The translations under genes and the position numbers were made by a program. Of a stretch of DNA of 64,000 bases, positions 8,374 to 16,787 are shown in pieces; position 1 is the stretch's first letter, and each line of letters begins with the position of its first letter. The stretch is from an uncultured Tateyamaria sp. (GTDB lineage: Bacteria > Pseudomonadota > Alphaproteobacteria > Rhodobacterales > Rhodobacteraceae). The stretch lies in the NCBI RefSeq assembly GCF_947488715.1, contig NZ_CANLAG010000001.1, forward strand, positions 780,772 through 844,771. The letters are read 5' to 3'. The notes under the pieces were generated by a model. The model made no database searches, had not been told where the DNA came from, and worked only from the letters and a program-made list of their open reading frames with translations.

Positions 8374-8774
8374 CGCGCGGGGTCCAGCATATCGCGCGCG
8401 GATGCCTCTGCGCGCGGCAGGTCATCCTCGATGTGCAACCAGGGCAGCGCGCGATCGGCGTGGCTGTGCAGCACTGGTTGCAGGGTTTCGGCCTGATCCA
8501 GAACGCCCACGGGCACATAGGTCTGTCCCGGCAGATAGTCGAACCGCGCCGCGAGCGGCGATCCACAGGCCGAACAGTTCCAGCGCTCGACCCCTTGGGT
8601 GTGGCTGTGACGGGTGCCCGGAATGTGCAGGCCCGTGCTTTCAAAGGCGGCAAAGGCAGCCACCGGTGCGCCTGTCCAGCGGCGGCAGTCGCGACAATGG
8701 CAATAGGCCACCAACAGGGGTGGCCCATCATGCGTCCAACGGGACGCGCCGCAATAGCATCTGGCGGTCAGCAC
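8370..8774 (-). CDS. GFA/CENP-V fold zinc-binding protein
   Basis: 134 aa starting at GTG 8774. Zinc-ligand cysteines are arranged as in the GFA (glutathione-dependent formaldehyde-activating) family: 'RCYCGASRW' near the start, 'CHCRDCRRWTG' (about 25-35) with the second metal site, and 'NCSACGSPL' (about 66-74). Although named after a formaldehyde-activating enzyme, most members have no proven activity. Its coupling to tsaB and rimI looks like operon convenience, not shared function. Confidence 0.85.
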   Translation of the reverse strand: MLTARCYCGASRWTHDGPPLLVAYCHCRDCRRWTGAPVAAFAAFESTGLHIPGTRHSHTQGVERWNCSACGSPLAARFDYLPGQTYVPVGVLDQAETLQPVLHSHADRALPWLHIEDDLPRAEASARDMLDPAR

Positions 8775-8790
8775 CGGATCCGGTGGCCCA

Positions 8791-9354
8791 TCACACCGCG
8801 ACGGGGCGCACTTCGGTCACTTCGGGGATGTAGTGCCGCAGCAGGTTCTCAATCCCCATCTTGAGCGTCAGCGTCGAAGACGGGCAGCCCGCGCAGGCGC
8901 CCTGCATGTGCAGGTAGACAACGCCGCGGTCAAAGCCGTGGAACGTGATGTCGCCCCCGTCCTGCGCCACGGCAGGGCGAACCCGGCTGTCCAGCAATTC
9001 CTTGATCTGGCCCACAACAACGGCGTCCTCACCATCATGCTCGGCATGACCGGATGCGGGCGCATGGCCATCGTCCATCACGGGCTGACCCGACTGGAAA
9101 TGCTCCATGATGGCGCCGAGCAGCGCGGGTTTGATGTGGTCCCAGTCGACGGCGTCGGCCTTGGTCACAGTCACGAAATCTGTGCCAAAGAACACACCCG
9201 TCACGCCCTCCACGGCAAACACCCGCGCAGCAAGTGGCGACTTCGCCGCCGCATCTGCAGTCGGAAAATCAGCCGTGCCGATTTCCAGCACGGTTTGACC
9301 CGGCAGGAATTTCAGCGTGGCGGGGTTGGGTGTCGATTCTGTCTGGATGAACAT
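8791..9354 (-). CDS. NifU family Fe-S cluster scaffold/carrier protein (Nfu type)
   Basis: 187 aa with an N-terminal Nfu_N domain (residues 1-88; 'TESTPNPATLKFLPG' is its signature) and a C-terminal NifU domain with the cluster-binding CxxC at Cys154 and Cys157 ('GACAGCPSS'). The two are linked by a short acidic, His-rich stretch (95-110). It probably carries [4Fe-4S] clusters to targets, as in mitochondrial NFU1. AGGAG precedes the ATG. A promoter (9381-9409) lies upstream, so this gene may head the nifU-like/GFA/tsaB/rimI transcript. Confidence 0.92.
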   Translation of the reverse strand: MFIQTESTPNPATLKFLPGQTVLEIGTADFPTADAAAKSPLAARVFAVEGVTGVFFGTDFVTVTKADAVDWDHIKPALLGAIMEHFQSGQPVMDDGHAPASGHAEHDGEDAVVVGQIKELLDSRVRPAVAQDGGDITFHGFDRGVVYLHMQGACAGCPSSTLTLKMGIENLLRHYIPEVTEVRPVAV

Positions 9355-9380
9355 CGGGCATCTCCTGAGCGTTATACTAG

Positions 9381-9409
9381 GATATGCGGGTCCGGTGGTG
9401 CAGAGTCAA
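9381..9409 (-). promoter_or_regulatory. Sigma-70-like promoter upstream of the NifU-type gene
   Basis: Minus strand TTGACT (9409-9404) and CATATC (9386-9381) with a 17-base spacer. The -35 is strong and the -10 weak. Predicted start near 9374, leaving a short leader of about 20 bases that contains the AGGAG ribosome site. Confidence 0.4.
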
Positions 9410-9520
9410 GGTTTGGAATGGTTCTAAACTTGTAGGGCCACAATTCTAACGGTCAGGGTCCAATTTTCGCTTAATACGTGTTATTCTGAATGCATTAAAA
9501 TCCAAGTATTCAGGACGAAA

Positions 9521-10519
9521 ATGAAAAATTACACATCCCGCGCAACGCGCGCCCGAAAAACGCCAGACGCATCCAACCTCTTTTCCAACGAACAGGCCTA
9601 TGCGCTTGTCACTGACGCCGTGTCGCAACGTGTGCGCTCTCAGCTGGACGTTGATCGGCGGGCGAGACGCTCGCTTTATACATCGCTGATTGGTGTCGGG
9701 TTGACGGCCCTGATCGCAATCGGAGGGTATTTTGGCAGCATCATCATTGAAAGCGCGGTCCGAAAGCAGTTTGAGACAGCGCAGGAAGGCTTTGTATCTC
9801 GGGTGGAATTCCTGCAGCGCTCCACGTCACTTGGGGTGCAACTGACAAGGATCGACCTCTCGAGCGGATTTACACACAGTGAAATTGAGCCCGTACTTCG
9901 GGAGTTCATCGTTTTGAACGAGGCGTATGCCAAGAGGAGCAGCAGCTCATCAGACATCCCGGAAGGTCAGCTGGATGAAAATAAGGACGCATTGCGCCCG
10001 TCTTTTGATCTGCTGATCCGCAACCTGGGGCAGGGCGGTGACTTCGGCCGTATCGAAAGACTGTTGTCTCAGGCTCCGGGATATGGCGCGACCAGTCGCA
10101 CCGCTATTCAAACGCTGACACAGGCATATGGGCGTCGCGTCATCGGCGCAGCAGGGGCTCCGGAGACATGGGCCGAAGGGCAACCAAGCGCCGCAGCATT
10201 CAATATCTACCGAAAGTACTCCGAACTCGCGCGGGAAAACGGATTTCCGGAAGTGTTCTTAGCACACGAACCGATTATTTGGATGATTGAGGGTCGCCCC
10301 GAAAACGCGATTGTCGATTTGGTCGCAGATATCGACGACTTGAACGAACTCGATATGGAAAACTACATGAACCTGCTTGGACGCCTTGCGACACAGGGTT
10401 TTGTAAGCCAGCAATCTGCTGAAAGCGCACGCATCCAGGACCGCGCCATCGCGTTTATTGAAAAGTACAAGAACACCTCAGAGGCCGTTGGCGCGGTGGC
10501 ATTTGCGATCGACCAATAA
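9521..10519 (+). CDS. Hypothetical membrane-anchored protein of low GC
   Basis: 332 aa, not recognised. Visible parts: a basic N-terminal cytoplasmic stretch (1-50, many Arg), one strong transmembrane helix (about 54-77), then a long mostly helical region likely outside the membrane, rich in short helix pairs, without cysteine or catalytic motif. The region from about 160 onward looks like alpha-solenoid repeats. AGGA lies six bases before the ATG, preceded by an AT-rich promoter-like stretch. Base composition is clearly lower in GC than both neighbours, and it lies alone on the plus strand between minus-strand genes (universal stress protein and NifU-type) that are often adjacent in relatives, suggesting acquisition. 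Confidence 0.75.
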   Translation: MKNYTSRATRARKTPDASNLFSNEQAYALVTDAVSQRVRSQLDVDRRARRSLYTSLIGVGLTALIAIGGYFGSIIIESAVRKQFETAQEGFVSRVEFLQRSTSLGVQLTRIDLSSGFTHSEIEPVLREFIVLNEAYAKRSSSSSDIPEGQLDENKDALRPSFDLLIRNLGQGGDFGRIERLLSQAPGYGATSRTAIQTLTQAYGRRVIGAAGAPETWAEGQPSAAAFNIYRKYSELARENGFPEVFLAHEPIIWMIEGRPENAIVDLVADIDDLNELDMENYMNLLGRLATQGFVSQQSAESARIQDRAIAFIEKYKNTSEAVGAVAFAIDQ

Positions 10520-10521
10520 GC

Positions 10522-10977
10522 TCAGGTAATCGCTTCCAGCTTTTCCTTGCTCAGATCGCCGGGCACAATTGTGATCGGGATCGGCAGGTTGCCAGCATTG
10601 CGGGTCAGTTGGGTGACCAACGGGCCGGGGCCCTTCTTGTCGGTGCCCGCACCCAGAACCAGAACGCCGATCTCGGGGTCGTCATGCACCTGCGCCATGA
10701 TCTCGTCGACGGGCGGGCCTTCGCGGATCACCAGTTCGGGATCAACACCCTGCTTGTCGCGCATCCATTTGGCGAACACCTCGAAATGCGCGTGGATACG
10801 CTCCCGCGCCTCTTCGCGCATCACGTTGCCCACACCGATCCAATGGTTGAACTCGTCCGGCGGGATCACCGACAGAACCTCGACGCCGCCGCCTGTATGC
10901 GACGCCCGCATCGCGGCAAACCGCATCGCATTCAGGCACTCCTGACTGTCGTCCAATACCACCAGAAATTTGCGCAT
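10522..10977 (-). CDS. Universal stress protein (UspA family)
   Basis: 151 aa from the ATG at 10977, which has AGAGGGG just upstream; a start 12 codons earlier is less likely. Rossmann-like Usp fold: 'KFLVVLDDSQECLNAMRFA' at the N-terminus and 'VLVLGAGTDKKGPGPLVTQL...PIPITIVPG' at the C-terminus, where the usual ATP-binding G-2x-G-9x-G(S/T) is only partly kept. It is probably a small cytoplasmic stress-associated protein. It converges, with a gap of only two bases, on the low-GC orphan gene. Confidence 0.88.
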   Translation of the reverse strand: MRKFLVVLDDSQECLNAMRFAAMRASHTGGGVEVLSVIPPDEFNHWIGVGNVMREEARERIHAHFEVFAKWMRDKQGVDPELVIREGPPVDEIMAQVHDDPEIGVLVLGAGTDKKGPGPLVTQLTRNAGNLPIPITIVPGDLSKEKLEAIT

Positions 10978-11034
10978 GCTGACCCCTCTTTGGCCAAAGC
11001 ATGGACCAACCACACGGGCCGTGCAACCCGGATG

Positions 11035-11895
11035 CTAGGCGCTCGCAGCCCAGTCCCAATACATTTCGCGCACCCGGCGCGTCACCGGACCAATCTGGTA
11101 CTGCGTGTCCTCAAAGGCCGACACAGGCGTGACCTTCATCATGTTGCCCGACAAAAACACCTCGTCCGCCTCGGCAAAATCGTCAAAGGACAGCACAGCC
11201 TCGTGCACCTCCATCCCGTCACCGCGCATGTTCGACATGTGCCGCGCGCGGGTGATACCGGCCAGAAAGGTGCCATTTGGGATCGGTGTGAACACCACGC
11301 CATCCTTGACCATGAACACATTCGCCGTGGCACTCTCGGCCACATTGCCCATCGCATCAGCAACCAGCGCATTGCCAAACCCACGCGACCGCACATCCGT
11401 CAGCATCCGCGCGTTGTTGGGATAAAGACACCCGGCCTTGGCGTTGACCACATTGTCCTCAAGGACAGGGCGGCGAAACCGGGTCCGGCCCAAGGTTGTC
11501 GACGCACCCTGATCGGCCATCGGAACGGCCTCGAGGCAAATGGCAAAACCGGTGGACGCGGCCTGTGGCACAATGCCTGACGGATCGCCGTCCAAACCCC
11601 AATACATCGGGCGGATATAGACCGCATCGTCCGCGCTATAGGTCGACAAACCCTCGCGCACGGCGGCGACAATATCCTCTGCCGCCATCGTGGGCGTCAG
11701 CATCAAGGCTTCGGCGGACCGGTTCACGCGCGCGCAATGGGCATCCAGATCGGGCGCACGTCCGTCAAAGAACCGCGCCCCGTCAAACACAGTCGACCCA
11801 ACCCACGACCCGTGATCCGCCGCGCGCATGATCGGCACATCGCCCTCGTGCCAGGCCCCTTCAAAATACGTGCGGATCTTGCTGCCAATTGCCAT
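11035..11895 (-). CDS. ilvE: Branched-chain amino acid aminotransferase (fold type IV PLP enzyme)
   Basis: 286 aa aminotransferase class IV. Lys153 in 'NVVNAKAGCLYPNNARM' is the likely PLP-binding lysine, and 'GNVAESATANVFMVKDG' (about 183-199) is the class IV consensus (E-x-x-x-x-N-[IV]-F). Length and motifs fit the short roseobacter branch of branched-chain aminotransferases, which swap amino groups between 2-oxoglutarate and Leu/Ile/Val. Some close paralogs act on other amino acids, so the symbol is a family-level assignment. GGGGGAGAG precedes the ATG. Confidence 0.82.
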   Translation of the reverse strand: MAIGSKIRTYFEGAWHEGDVPIMRAADHGSWVGSTVFDGARFFDGRAPDLDAHCARVNRSAEALMLTPTMAAEDIVAAVREGLSTYSADDAVYIRPMYWGLDGDPSGIVPQAASTGFAICLEAVPMADQGASTTLGRTRFRRPVLEDNVVNAKAGCLYPNNARMLTDVRSRGFGNALVADAMGNVAESATANVFMVKDGVVFTPIPNGTFLAGITRARHMSNMRGDGMEVHEAVLSFDDFAEADEVFLSGNMMKVTPVSAFEDTQYQIGPVTRRVREMYWDWAASA

Positions 11896-11972
11896 GCGCT
11901 TCTCTCCCCCTTGAACGCGAACACGCTATCAGAGACAGGTCATAGGTCCAGACCTTTTTCGCGGGCGCCGGG

Positions 11973-12212
11973 CTAGGGCGCGCCGGTCTTGAGCTGGTAC
12001 ACCCCCTCGGGCAAATCCAGTGCTGCAGCCAGATCGCGCACCTGTTCGGGTGACAGCGCAATGCGCACCACCTGATCTGTGCGCGGATCATATTGCTCGA
12101 CCGTGATCACCTCGGCAAAGCTGTTGACCACAACGTCCTCTTGCAGGGGCGCCTGGCCTTCGTCGACCAGTGTGATGACGGTCGCGTCGAATTCGTGCTC
12201 AATCGTAAACAT
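11973..12212 (-). CDS. Small conserved hypothetical protein
   Basis: 79 aa acidic protein with an alternating beta pattern followed by one helix ('LSPEQVRDLAAALDLPEGVYQL'). No cysteines, signal peptide or membrane segment. Not recognised. It is divergent from the M48 lipoprotein gene across 134 bases and sits behind no other gene. The coding frame has strong third-position GC, which supports it as real despite a weak ribosome site. Confidence 0.6.
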   Translation of the reverse strand: MFTIEHEFDATVITLVDEGQAPLQEDVVVNSFAEVITVEQYDPRTDQVVRIALSPEQVRDLAAALDLPEGVYQLKTGAP

Positions 12213-12346
12213 AGGGCAACGCTAGGGGATCCGCCGCACGAAGCAAAGGGGAACACATCCCCTTGATCAGGCCGTTGATCGGGGCTGCACCCGGATTATT
12301 TCGGTGATAGGCTGATGCACGTTGTATGATCAAAGGATGGATGCCG

Positions 12347-13057
12347 ATGACCCGTTGGATGGCAGTTCTGGCTGTGGCGCTGTTTGCTGCGGCCTGTGAC
12401 GAAACGCTGACAACAACGTCTGCGCCCACCGGGCCTGCGCCGTCTGGCGGCGACGTGCCGGACCAATTGCGCAGCGGCGACCAGACCGGGCGCGCCTTTG
12501 TCGAAGTGGTTGGCCGGGTCGAGCCGGTCGCCGAACGCGAATGCAGGCGGCGGACCAATGGTGTGAACTGCGACTTCAAGATTCTGGTGGATGATCGTCG
12601 TGGGCAGCCGCCCAATGCGTTTCAGACCTTGGACGACGACGGCCGCCCGTTGCTGGTCTTCAACCTGGCGCTTTTGAACGAGGCGCGGAACAAGGACGAA
12701 ATCGCCTTTGTCATGGGGCATGAGGCGGCGCACCACATCCGTGGCCACATTGCGCGCCAGCGCCAGAATGCGGCTGCCGGTGCGGTGGTGTTTGGTGGGC
12801 TGGCCTCGATCGCGGGTGGCGATGTCGAATCGGCTCAACGGCTGGGCGCCCAGGTCGGCGCGCGCACCTATTCCAAGGATTTCGAGCTCGAGGCCGATGC
12901 GCTGGGTACGGTGATTACGTCGCTGGCGGGCTATGATCCGATTGCGGGGTCCCAGTTCTTTAACCGTATCCCGGACCCAGGCGACCGGTTCCTCGGCACG
13001 CACCCGCCCAACGCGCAGCGCATTGAAACAGTGCGGCGCACGGCGGCAGGTCTCTGA
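12347..13057 (+). CDS. M48 family metalloprotease lipoprotein
   Basis: 236 aa. A lipoprotein signal peptide ends at Cys17 (lipobox AAAC). The zinc-protease motif HEAAH (H125, H129; HExxH) lies in 'FVMGHEAAHHIRGH', and 'ELEADALG' (about residue 185) supplies the third ligand as in Ste24/Oma1/BepA-like M48 proteins. C-terminal 'HPPNAQRIETV' is also typical. It is probably an outer- or inner-membrane-tethered periplasmic protease involved in envelope quality control. The ATG at 12347 is best placed relative to AAAGGA; in-frame ATGs at 12341 and 12326 are possible. Confidence 0.9.
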   Translation: MTRWMAVLAVALFAAACDETLTTTSAPTGPAPSGGDVPDQLRSGDQTGRAFVEVVGRVEPVAERECRRRTNGVNCDFKILVDDRRGQPPNAFQTLDDDGRPLLVFNLALLNEARNKDEIAFVMGHEAAHHIRGHIARQRQNAAAGAVVFGGLASIAGGDVESAQRLGAQVGARTYSKDFELEADALGTVITSLAGYDPIAGSQFFNRIPDPGDRFLGTHPPNAQRIETVRRTAAGL

Positions 13058-13097
13058 CCGGCATCATGCCTGCGGTTGTGACCGGCGTACCAAATCC

Positions 13098-13448
13098 ATG
13101 AAACAGCTTGGGCTGATCCTGACCGACAAGGGGTCGAAATACGCGGTGTCCGGCTGTGCGGTGACCGACCGTGCGGGCATCGATGCCGCGTTGACGGTGC
13201 TGCGGCGCGACAAATCCTACGCCAAGGCGACGCACAACACATGGGGCTGTGACCTGTCTTCGGGTGGGCCTATCAAGGGTGATGACGGCGAAAGCGGCGC
13301 AGGCATGGTGATCCTGCGCATGCTGATGCGTGAGGGTCTGCGCGATCACATGGTGGTGGTGACCCGCTGGTACGGTGGCAAACATCTGGGCGGCGATCGG
13401 TTTCGCCATGTGCAGACGTGCGTGCGGGCCTATCTGGACGCGCTTTGA
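13098..13448 (+). CDS. IMPACT/YigZ (UPF0029) family protein
   Basis: 116 aa with the family signature 'RWYGGKHLGGDRFRHV' (about 93-108) and preceding 'DDGESGAGMVILRML'. It corresponds to the N-terminal IMPACT domain of YigZ alone, with no C-terminal ferredoxin-like domain. The IMPACT family is linked to translation control in eukaryotes; the bacterial role is undefined. It lies 40 bases after the M48 gene on the same strand. Confidence 0.8.
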   Translation: MKQLGLILTDKGSKYAVSGCAVTDRAGIDAALTVLRRDKSYAKATHNTWGCDLSSGGPIKGDDGESGAGMVILRMLMREGLRDHMVVVTRWYGGKHLGGDRFRHVQTCVRAYLDAL

Positions 13449-13529
13449 TCTGGGTCAATGTGCGGGCGTGACGGCATGTCAGGGTGAGGGGGCGCACCCG
13501 AACGCGCCACGCCACACAGGATCACGCCC

Positions 13530-13784
13530 ATGTCCACCACTGCCCGTCTGAAACACCACGCCACCCTTGTGGACCGCATGGCCACGGCACGCGGCCTCGA
13601 CCTGCAAGAGGCTTCCCTGCGCGGCGCGCTGACCCCCGCGGACCAGTCAGAGCTTGTGCTGCGCTGTGCCGGGTGCGTCCGCGCGGATCACTGTGCCGCA
13701 TGGCTCGACGCTCAGACAGGCACCACACCGGACTACTGCCGCAATGCACAGGCCTTTGACGCGTTGGCCAAGGGCTCAGGCTGA
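13530..13784 (+). CDS. DUF6455 family protein
   Basis: 84 aa small cysteine-containing protein. Four cysteines in the pattern CxxC-x6-C-x14-C ('RCAGCVRADHCAAWL' and 'PDYCRNA') suggest a metal or cluster site; the family is widespread in Rhodobacterales and uncharacterised. N-terminal half is helical ('LVDRMATARGLDLQEA'). The last nine bases overlap the 3' end of the convergent hemolysin III gene. Confidence 0.8.
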   Translation: MSTTARLKHHATLVDRMATARGLDLQEASLRGALTPADQSELVLRCAGCVRADHCAAWLDAQTGTTPDYCRNAQAFDALAKGSG

Positions 13785-14408
13785 CACGCCCACCGCCACA
13801 GCAGCAAAGAAACAGACCGACGCTGCCAGGACAAAGCTGTGCCAGATCGCGTTCTGAAACTTCAGCGCCTTCATCGCGTAAAACACCGTGCCAAGGGAAT
13901 AGAGACCCCCACCCACAACGATCAGCGCAATGGTTGGTCCCGGCAGGTGCTGCCACATCGGCCAGATCAGCAGCACACTCGCCCAACCCAGCGCGAGATA
14001 CAGCGCCAGCGACCCCTTCGCGTCCGTCGCCCAAAAGCTCATCTTGGCCACGGCACCCGCCAACGCCACAACCCAAACGGCGGCCAGCACCACATAGGCA
14101 AAGACCGATCCGATCAGCACGACAAGCGGCGTGTAGGTGCCCGCAATCTTGAGGTAGATGGCCGCGTGATCCATCCGGTGAAAGAACGGGCGCGTCCGGT
14201 CCCACGGCAACAGGTGATAGAGCGCCGACGCCACCAGCGACGCGGCCATGAACACCGCATAAACGCTGGTCGCGGCAATCTGCGGCGCACCATGGTGCTG
14301 CACCACATGCGTGATCAACAGACCACCCGCCAACAGCGCAAAACTGACACCAATCACATGGACCGACGCATCAGCCAGGGTCTCACGAAGGGAATAGGGA
14401 TATGACAT
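13776..14408 (-). CDS. PAQR/hemolysin III family membrane protein
   Basis: 210 aa with seven predicted membrane helices. The conserved 'SALYHLLPWDRTRPFFHRMDHAAIYLKIAGTYTP' segment (key residues S-x3-H, H-R-x-D-H) and the C-terminal H ('FQNAIWHSFV') form the metal-site residues of the alkaline ceramidase/PAQR/YqfA superfamily. Bacterial members have been called hemolysin III, but a membrane hydrolase-like fold is more likely than a pore. Possibly the third gene of a transcript starting at the LexA-box gene. Confidence 0.9.
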   Translation of the reverse strand: MSYPYSLRETLADASVHVIGVSFALLAGGLLITHVVQHHGAPQIAATSVYAVFMAASLVASALYHLLPWDRTRPFFHRMDHAAIYLKIAGTYTPLVVLIGSVFAYVVLAAVWVVALAGAVAKMSFWATDAKGSLALYLALGWASVLLIWPMWQHLPGPTIALIVVGGGLYSLGTVFYAMKALKFQNAIWHSFVLAASVCFFAAVAVGVSA

Positions 14409-14455
14409 GGCACCAGCCTGACGGTCATTGCCCGCTCAGTCTAGGGCACAAACCG

Positions 14456-14836
14456 TCACGAAACCGTTGACGTCGCGCGAAGCCTGCGCATGTGCCAGCG
14501 GTAGATCACAGGCGCCAGCACATGGTCATAGGCCTTGGACGCCAGCCAATGCACCCCCGGCACCGACACCAGCCGCGCCAACCAGCGATAGCGCGGCATA
14601 TCACGCCACAAAACGATGAACGCCGGAATGCCCGAATACATCTGACCGTCCTTCAGGACATAAAGCCGCCGCGCAGCCGCGTCCCGGCTCAGCCCCCAAT
14701 CGTCCATCTCGGCCGCATTCAAATCTTCGAACCGGATCGGCAGGCCCATCCGGTCACTATACGCGGCATAGTGGTCGATCTCGAAACTGCACACAGGGCA
14801 GTTGGCATTGTACAGAACGCGGGTGTCATCAGTCAT
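14456..14836 (-). CDS. DUF393 (thiol-disulfide oxidoreductase DCC family) protein
   Basis: 126 aa. 'LYNANCPVCSFEIDHY' has the family's DxxCxxC-like thioredoxin motif (Cys13, Cys16), here with Asn in place of the usual Asp. The C-terminal basic tail ('YRWHMRRLR') is short and there is no membrane anchor. The ATG at 14836 was preferred over one 14 codons upstream because the family begins there. It lies 54 bases downstream of the LexA-box gene on the same strand and might belong to the same transcript. Confidence 0.82.
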   Translation of the reverse strand: MTDDTRVLYNANCPVCSFEIDHYAAYSDRMGLPIRFEDLNAAEMDDWGLSRDAAARRLYVLKDGQMYSGIPAFIVLWRDMPRYRWLARLVSVPGVHWLASKAYDHVLAPVIYRWHMRRLRATSTVS

Positions 14837-14890
14837 AACCCAAAGATAATCTCCGCCCGTGCAAGCGCGAAGGGGCAAAGCGCCGCAGCG

Positions 14891-15238
14891 TCAGCGTGGC
14901 TTGTTCCCGTCGATCCAGCGCGACATCAACCCTTTGTCTTTGAAACACTCCGCCGGGATCTCGCGCCGCTTCAGCCGCGCAATCCGTTCCGCAAACTGCA
15001 CCTGCTTGGCGCTGGGATAGGCGGCAAACCGACCCTCGGGCGCCTTGGGCCGCGCCCGGTCAATCCACGCGGACAACCCCGCCCGATCCGCCAACAGCGC
15101 CGCAGGCAATGGCTGCCCCGTCCGGGCCGCCAGCGACCGGGCAAAGGCAATCTGCTTTTCCGTCGCCGGCTGCACATCCAGCGGCAGTGCGGCTTGCACA
15201 GGCTCAAACAGACCAGGAAGCGTGGGATGTATGGACAT
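14891..15238 (-). CDS. Putative SOS-regulated tandem-repeat small protein
   Basis: 115 aa, not a named family I recognise. It consists of two imperfect copies of a ~40-residue helical unit: residues 25-64 (TEKQIAFARSLAARTG ... LSAWID) and 75-114 (SAKQVQFAERIARLKR ... MSRWID), joined by a Pro/Lys-rich linker. Each copy has the pattern K-Q-x-x-F-A-x-x-[IL]-A and ends W-I-D. AGGAG precedes the ATG. The promoter contains a perfect GTTC-N7-GTTC, the alphaproteobacterial LexA operator, just 20 bases upstream, so expression is likely induced by DNA damage. The duplicated motif might bind nucleic acid or a repair protein; that is a guess. Confidence 0.75.
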   Translation of the reverse strand: MSIHPTLPGLFEPVQAALPLDVQPATEKQIAFARSLAARTGQPLPAALLADRAGLSAWIDRARPKAPEGRFAAYPSAKQVQFAERIARLKRREIPAECFKDKGLMSRWIDGNKPR

Positions 15239-15258
15239 GAGCGTTCTCCTATCGTAGA

Positions 15259-15273
15259 GAACAAATATAGAAC
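15259..15273 (-). promoter_or_regulatory. LexA (SOS) box GTTC-N7-GTTC
   Basis: Reading the minus strand, GTTC, seven A/T bases, GTTC: an exact match to the direct-repeat LexA operator known in Rhodobacter and other alphaproteobacteria. It lies in a markedly AT-rich patch, about 20 bases before the ATG at 15238, where it would cover the -10 region of the promoter. The divergent side is the 3' end of rimO, so only the 115-aa gene (and possibly the genes behind it) would be controlled. Confidence 0.75.
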
Positions 15274-15312
15274 ATCTATCTCAAAATGCAACATCCACGC
15301 AAAATCGCGGGT

Positions 15313-16683
15313 TTAAACCAACTTGCCCCACAGGTCGTAATCGCCCGCCTCGTCCACCTCGACCGTGACGATGTCACCGGGCGTCAGATGTGCGAACCCT
15401 TCGTCGATGAACAGGTTGCCGTCGATCTCGGGCGCGTCGGCCTTGGTCCGGCAGGTGGCGGCCTCGTCGTCGACCTCGTCCACGATCACCTGGATGCGCT
15501 GGCCAACCTTGGCCGCCAGCTTGGCCTCGGAAATGGCCGCAGCCTTCTCCATGAACCGCTCCCACCGCTCCTGCTTGACCTCGGGGGCTACGTGATCGGG
15601 CAACGCGTTTGACCGCGCGCCATCGACGTTTTCGTATTGAAAACAGCCCACGCGGTCCAATTGCGCCTCGTCCATCCAATCCAGCAGGGTCTGAAACTCC
15701 GCCTCTGTCTCGCCGGGATAGCCAACGATAAAGGTCGAGCGCAGCGTGATATCCGGGCAGATGTCGCGCCATTCAGCGATCCGGTCCAGCGTCCGCTCCG
15801 CCGCCGCCGGGCGCGCCATGCGCCGCAACGTGTCGGTGTGCGCATGCTGGAATGGGATGTCGAGATACGGCAGCACCAACCCCTCCGCCATCAGCGGGAT
15901 CAACTCGCGCACATGCGGATAGGGGTAAACATAATGCAGGCGTACCCAAGCCCCCAAAGACCCAAGGTCACGCGCCAGATCGGTGATATGCGCCCGGTGC
16001 CCACGATCCTCGGCATGCTTGATGTCGACGCCGTAAGCCGAGGTGTCCTGCGAAATCACCAGCAACTCGCGCACGCCTGCCTCGACCAGCTTTTCCGCCT
16101 CGCGCACCACCGCATGGGCGGGCCGCGACGCAAGTCGCCCGCGCATGTCCGGGATGATGCAGAACTTGCACTTGTGATTGCAGCCTTCGGAAATCTTCAG
16201 ATAGCTGAAATGCCGGGGCGTCAGCGACACGCCGCTGGCGGGCAATAGGTCAACAAACGGGTCCGGGTCCGGCGGCACGGCGGCATGCACCGCGTCCAGC
16301 ACCTGTTCGTATTGATGTGGCCCGGTGACGGCCAGCACGCGTGGGTGCGCGCCGGTGATATAGTCGGGCTCGGCCCCCAGACACCCCGTCACGATCACGC
16401 GCCCGTTTTCGGCCAGCGCCTCGCCAATGGCGTCGAGGCTCTCTGCCTTGGCACTGTCGAGAAACCCACAGGTGTTCACGATCACCGCATCCGCGCCGCT
16501 GTAATCGGGCGACACGCCATACCCTTCGGCGCGCAGCCGGGTCAGGATGCGTTCGCTGTCCACCAGCGCCTTGGGACAGCCAAGGCTGACCATGCCGATG
16601 GTCGGCTGTCCGGGGCGGCGCGTGCCGTCCATTTTGGCGGCAGGGGCGAGGTCGGGGCGCAGGTTTGGCGGGTTTGTGCTCAT
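15313..16683 (-). CDS. rimO: Ribosomal protein S12 methylthiotransferase RimO
   Basis: 456 aa. It has the N-terminal methylthiotransferase domain with three cluster cysteines ('[12 protein letters not shown]', '[11 protein letters not shown]', 'VTGCLGA'), the radical [11 protein letters not shown] motif (about residue 160) and the C-terminal TRAM-like domain. 'GCPK' with Lys is characteristic of RimO rather than MiaB (which has GCQ). RimO adds a methylthio group to Asp88 of S12. ATG 16683 has GAGG at seven bases; a start four codons upstream is less likely. Confidence 0.95.
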   Translation of the reverse strand: MSTNPPNLRPDLAPAAKMDGTRRPGQPTIGMVSLGCPKALVDSERILTRLRAEGYGVSPDYSGADAVIVNTCGFLDSAKAESLDAIGEALAENGRVIVTGCLGAEPDYITGAHPRVLAVTGPHQYEQVLDAVHAAVPPDPDPFVDLLPASGVSLTPRHFSYLKISEGCNHKCKFCIIPDMRGRLASRPAHAVVREAEKLVEAGVRELLVISQDTSAYGVDIKHAEDRGHRAHITDLARDLGSLGAWVRLHYVYPYPHVRELIPLMAEGLVLPYLDIPFQHAHTDTLRRMARPAAAERTLDRIAEWRDICPDITLRSTFIVGYPGETEAEFQTLLDWMDEAQLDRVGCFQYENVDGARSNALPDHVAPEVKQERWERFMEKAAAISEAKLAAKVGQRIQVIVDEVDDEAATCRTKADAPEIDGNLFIDEGFAHLTPGDIVTVEVDEAGDYDLWGKLV

Positions 16684-16787
16684 GGTTTGCCTCATATGTG
16701 AACTTGAGCGTCGGGAAAAGGCTTGGGGCGTGCCTGTGCGCTGCGTTAAGCTGACGGTAACACGTCATCAGAACGGAGCAGCCCTCG

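Noticed and set aside
11934..11966. AGGTC/GACCT hairpin followed by TTTTT on the plus strand
   Set aside because: No plus-strand gene precedes it, so a terminator role there has no transcript to end; it may be chance.
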